Program-made: the position numbers and the translations under genes
Notes under the pieces: generated by a model
What the model was told of the DNA's origin: nothing
Databases searched by the model: none
Seen by the model: the letters and a program-made list of their open reading frames with translations, nothing else
Shown: in pieces, positions 62,876 to 64,000 of the stretch
Layout: each line of letters starts with the position of its first letter
Numbering within the stretch: position 1 is the first letter of the stretch
Source: Candidatus Eisenbacteria bacterium
GTDB lineage: Bacteria; Eisenbacteria; RBG-16-71-46; JACRLI01
Length of the DNA stretch: 64,000 nucleotides
NCBI GenBank assembly: GCA_016235265.1
Contig: JACRLI010000014.1
Coordinates: 104,207 to 168,206 of the forward strand
Direction of reading: 5' to 3'

Positions 62876-63661
62876 TCACCACCCCAGCAGCGTGAAGATG
62901 AAACGGGTCATCACCGCGTCCCCGACGAGGATGCTGACCGAGGAGATCACCACCGACTCGGTGGTGGACTTGCCCACGCCGCGCGTGCCACCGCGGGTGG
63001 TGAACCCCTTGTAGTTGGCCACGGTGGCGATGACCAGCGCGTACAGGAACGGCTTGACCATGCCCACCGTCATGTTGGCGAAGGTCATGTAGGCGCGGAC
63101 CATGCTCCAGTACGTGGTCGCCGACACCCGCGCCATGTACACCGAGATCAGCTGCCCGCCGAAGAGCATCAGCAGGTCCGAGATCAGCGTGAGGCAGGGG
63201 AGCATGACCAGCAGCGCCCATATCCGCGGCACCGCCAGCTTGCGCACCGGGTCGGTGCCGAAGGCGGTGAGCGCATCGATCTGGTTGGAGCTCTTCATGG
63301 CGCCCAGCTCGGCGGTGATGCCCGAGGAAATCCGCGCCGCCACCACCAGCCCGGTGAGCGTGGGGCCCAGCGCGCGCACCACCGCCACCACCATGAGCTT
63401 GCCCAGGTAGGTCTCGGAGCCCATGTTCTGAAGTTCGCGCGCGAGCTGGATGGCCAGCGCCTGCCCCGAGAAGAACGCGCACAGCAGCACCAGGTACAGC
63501 GAGCCCCAGCCGACGAAGTGCAGCTGCTCGTAGATGTCGCGCCAGTAGAAGGGCGGCGACACGCACAGGACCAGCGACCGCGCGGTGAACAGGACGTAGT
63601 TCTGGACGCCCAGCAGGCTGTGCTTGAGGCGGTTCTGGACCGCCGCCAACTGCTCGAACAC
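62876..63661 (-). CDS. MlaE-type lipid-transport permease
   Basis: The frame is open further upstream, but the extension is Pro/Arg-rich and overlaps the divergent promoter. GTG 63661 (VFEQLAAVQNRLKHSLLG), behind a GAGG, gives 261 residues and the normal family length. The protein has five to six membrane helices, the MlaE segments YLVLLCAFFSGQALAIQLARELQ and GTDPVRKLAVPRIWALLVMLP, and the terminal GVGKSTTESVV motif. It forms the dimeric channel of the MCE transporter at the inner membrane. It is the first gene of the operon. Confidence 0.88.
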   Translation of the reverse strand: MFEQLAAVQNRLKHSLLGVQNYVLFTARSLVLCVSPPFYWRDIYEQLHFVGWGSLYLVLLCAFFSGQALAIQLARELQNMGSETYLGKLMVVAVVRALGPTLTGLVVAARISSGITAELGAMKSSNQIDALTAFGTDPVRKLAVPRIWALLVMLPCLTLISDLLMLFGGQLISVYMARVSATTYWSMVRAYMTFANMTVGMVKPFLYALVIATVANYKGFTTRGGTRGVGKSTTESVVISSVSILVGDAVMTRFIFTLLGW

Positions 63662-63767
63662 GGGGGGCCTCGGGACAAGTGGCACGGGGGGACGGGCGCG
63701 CGCCCGTCCCGGTGGGCGAAACTCCGGCGAGAATAGGCCAAAACACGCGGACGGAGAAGGGCCTTGG

Positions 63768-63796
63768 TTGTGCGGCCCGCGCCCAGCGCGTATCCT
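63768..63796 (+). promoter_or_regulatory. Sigma-70-like promoter of the amidohydrolase gene
   Basis: TTGTGC (63768-63773) and TATCCT (63791-63796) are separated by 17 bases, with the start codon about 60 bases downstream. Confidence 0.5.
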
Positions 63797-63854
63797 CGGC
63801 CCTCGCTGCGGACGCGCCCGTGTTGGATCCGCGACCGCCGGAAGGAGTGCACCC

Positions 63855-64000
63855 GTGAATCGTTTCCTGGTCCAGGCGAAGGCCGTGCTCACCATGGACC
63901 CCGCGCGCCCCCTGGTCGAGGGCGGGGCCACGGTGGTGGACGACGGCCGTGTCGCCGCGGTGCTGGACCCCGCGCAGCTGCGCGAGGCCGCCGCGGGCGC
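63855..64000 (+). CDS. Amidohydrolase-family protein, 3' partial
   Basis: GTG 63855 follows GGAAGGAG. The 48 visible residues (FLVQAKAVLTMDPARPLVEGGATVVDDGRVAAVLD) form the N-terminal beta-sandwich of metal-dependent amidohydrolases of the cytosine deaminase/SsnA-TrzN type. The catalytic barrel lies beyond the window edge, so neither the metal ligands nor the substrate can be judged. It diverges from the mlaE-type gene. Confidence 0.75.
   Translation, partial: MNRFLVQAKAVLTMDPARPLVEGGATVVDDGRVAAVLDPAQLREAAAG

Noticed and set aside
1-64000. CRISPR arrays, tRNA or rRNA genes, insertion sequences or prophage.
   Set aside because: No regularly spaced repeats, cloverleaf arms, transposase or phage genes were recognised on reading both strands.

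Overview
The window is a very GC-rich stretch of chromosome with dense, often overlapping genes. Much of its antisense strand is also open, so long antisense frames were discounted. It comes from a diderm bacterium: it has an Mla-type (MCE) lipid-transport operon, a TonB-dependent receptor, several outer-membrane barrel proteins and many lipoproteins. PEP-CTERM proteins occur beside proteins ending in a FlgD/por-secretion-like C-terminal Ig domain, together with TPR-CHAT proteins and TMTC-like glycosyltransferases. This mix suggests an uncultivated lineage of the FCB kind (Eisenbacteria-like), which is an inference from gene content only. No rRNA, tRNA, CRISPR array or intact insertion sequence was seen.

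Layout, 1-20 kb. A 5'-truncated fused E1 alpha/beta 2-oxoacid dehydrogenase is followed by ribA and an FNR-like reductase. A seven-gene minus-strand run (13027 down to 3943) then encodes a HAD-type 5'-nucleotidase, two tandem TMTC-like membrane TPR proteins, a YjbH-like outer-membrane protein split over two genes, a twin-CX3C lipoprotein and an NDP-sugar epimerase. It looks like an envelope glycan locus. A squalene/phytoene synthase-family gene diverges from it. Next come a MarR-YceI pair with an 18-bp palindromic operator, a TPR-CHAT protein that has lost its catalytic segment, and a small redox/metal module: a cupredoxin lipoprotein with its halves in swapped order, a DtxR-type regulator, an outer-membrane barrel protein and a cytochrome c lipoprotein.

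Layout, 20-42 kb. A GT39/ArnT-like transferase is followed by an error-prone polymerase cassette (a small DUF6504-like protein, a catalytically intact DinB and DnaE2). This cassette sits behind a perfect 30-bp palindrome containing TACTG-N10-CAGTA, the E. coli LexA-box pattern. A BFD-like ferredoxin and a TetR-HlyD-ABC-ABC-permease-permease exporter operon (CecR-YbhGFSR-like) follow. Then come a PEP-CTERM protein, a cobalamin riboswitch driving a BtuB-like receptor and a beta-propeller protein, a DUF4386 membrane protein, a methyltransferase with an M2 peptidase, and a second PEP-CTERM protein.

Layout, 42-64 kb. This part holds a gamma-glutamyltransferase, a large LamG/Ig/C-type-lectin secreted protein, an AftB-like membrane transferase, typA, a heavy-metal-binding-domain protein, a Gfo/Idh oxidoreductase with a periplasmic partner, and a subtilisin-like lipoprotein. 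A sigma/anti-sigma/CHAT operon follows, whose CHAT gene carries an in-frame amber codon between its catalytic His and Cys motifs. The window closes with an internally shortened DUF1028 protein, a rhodanese, the mlaEFD-like operon and the start of an amidohydrolase.

The most striking items are the LexA-box-like palindrome before the mutagenic polymerase cassette, the permuted cupredoxin, the amber-interrupted CHAT protease, and the riboswitch-controlled BtuB plus beta-propeller pair.
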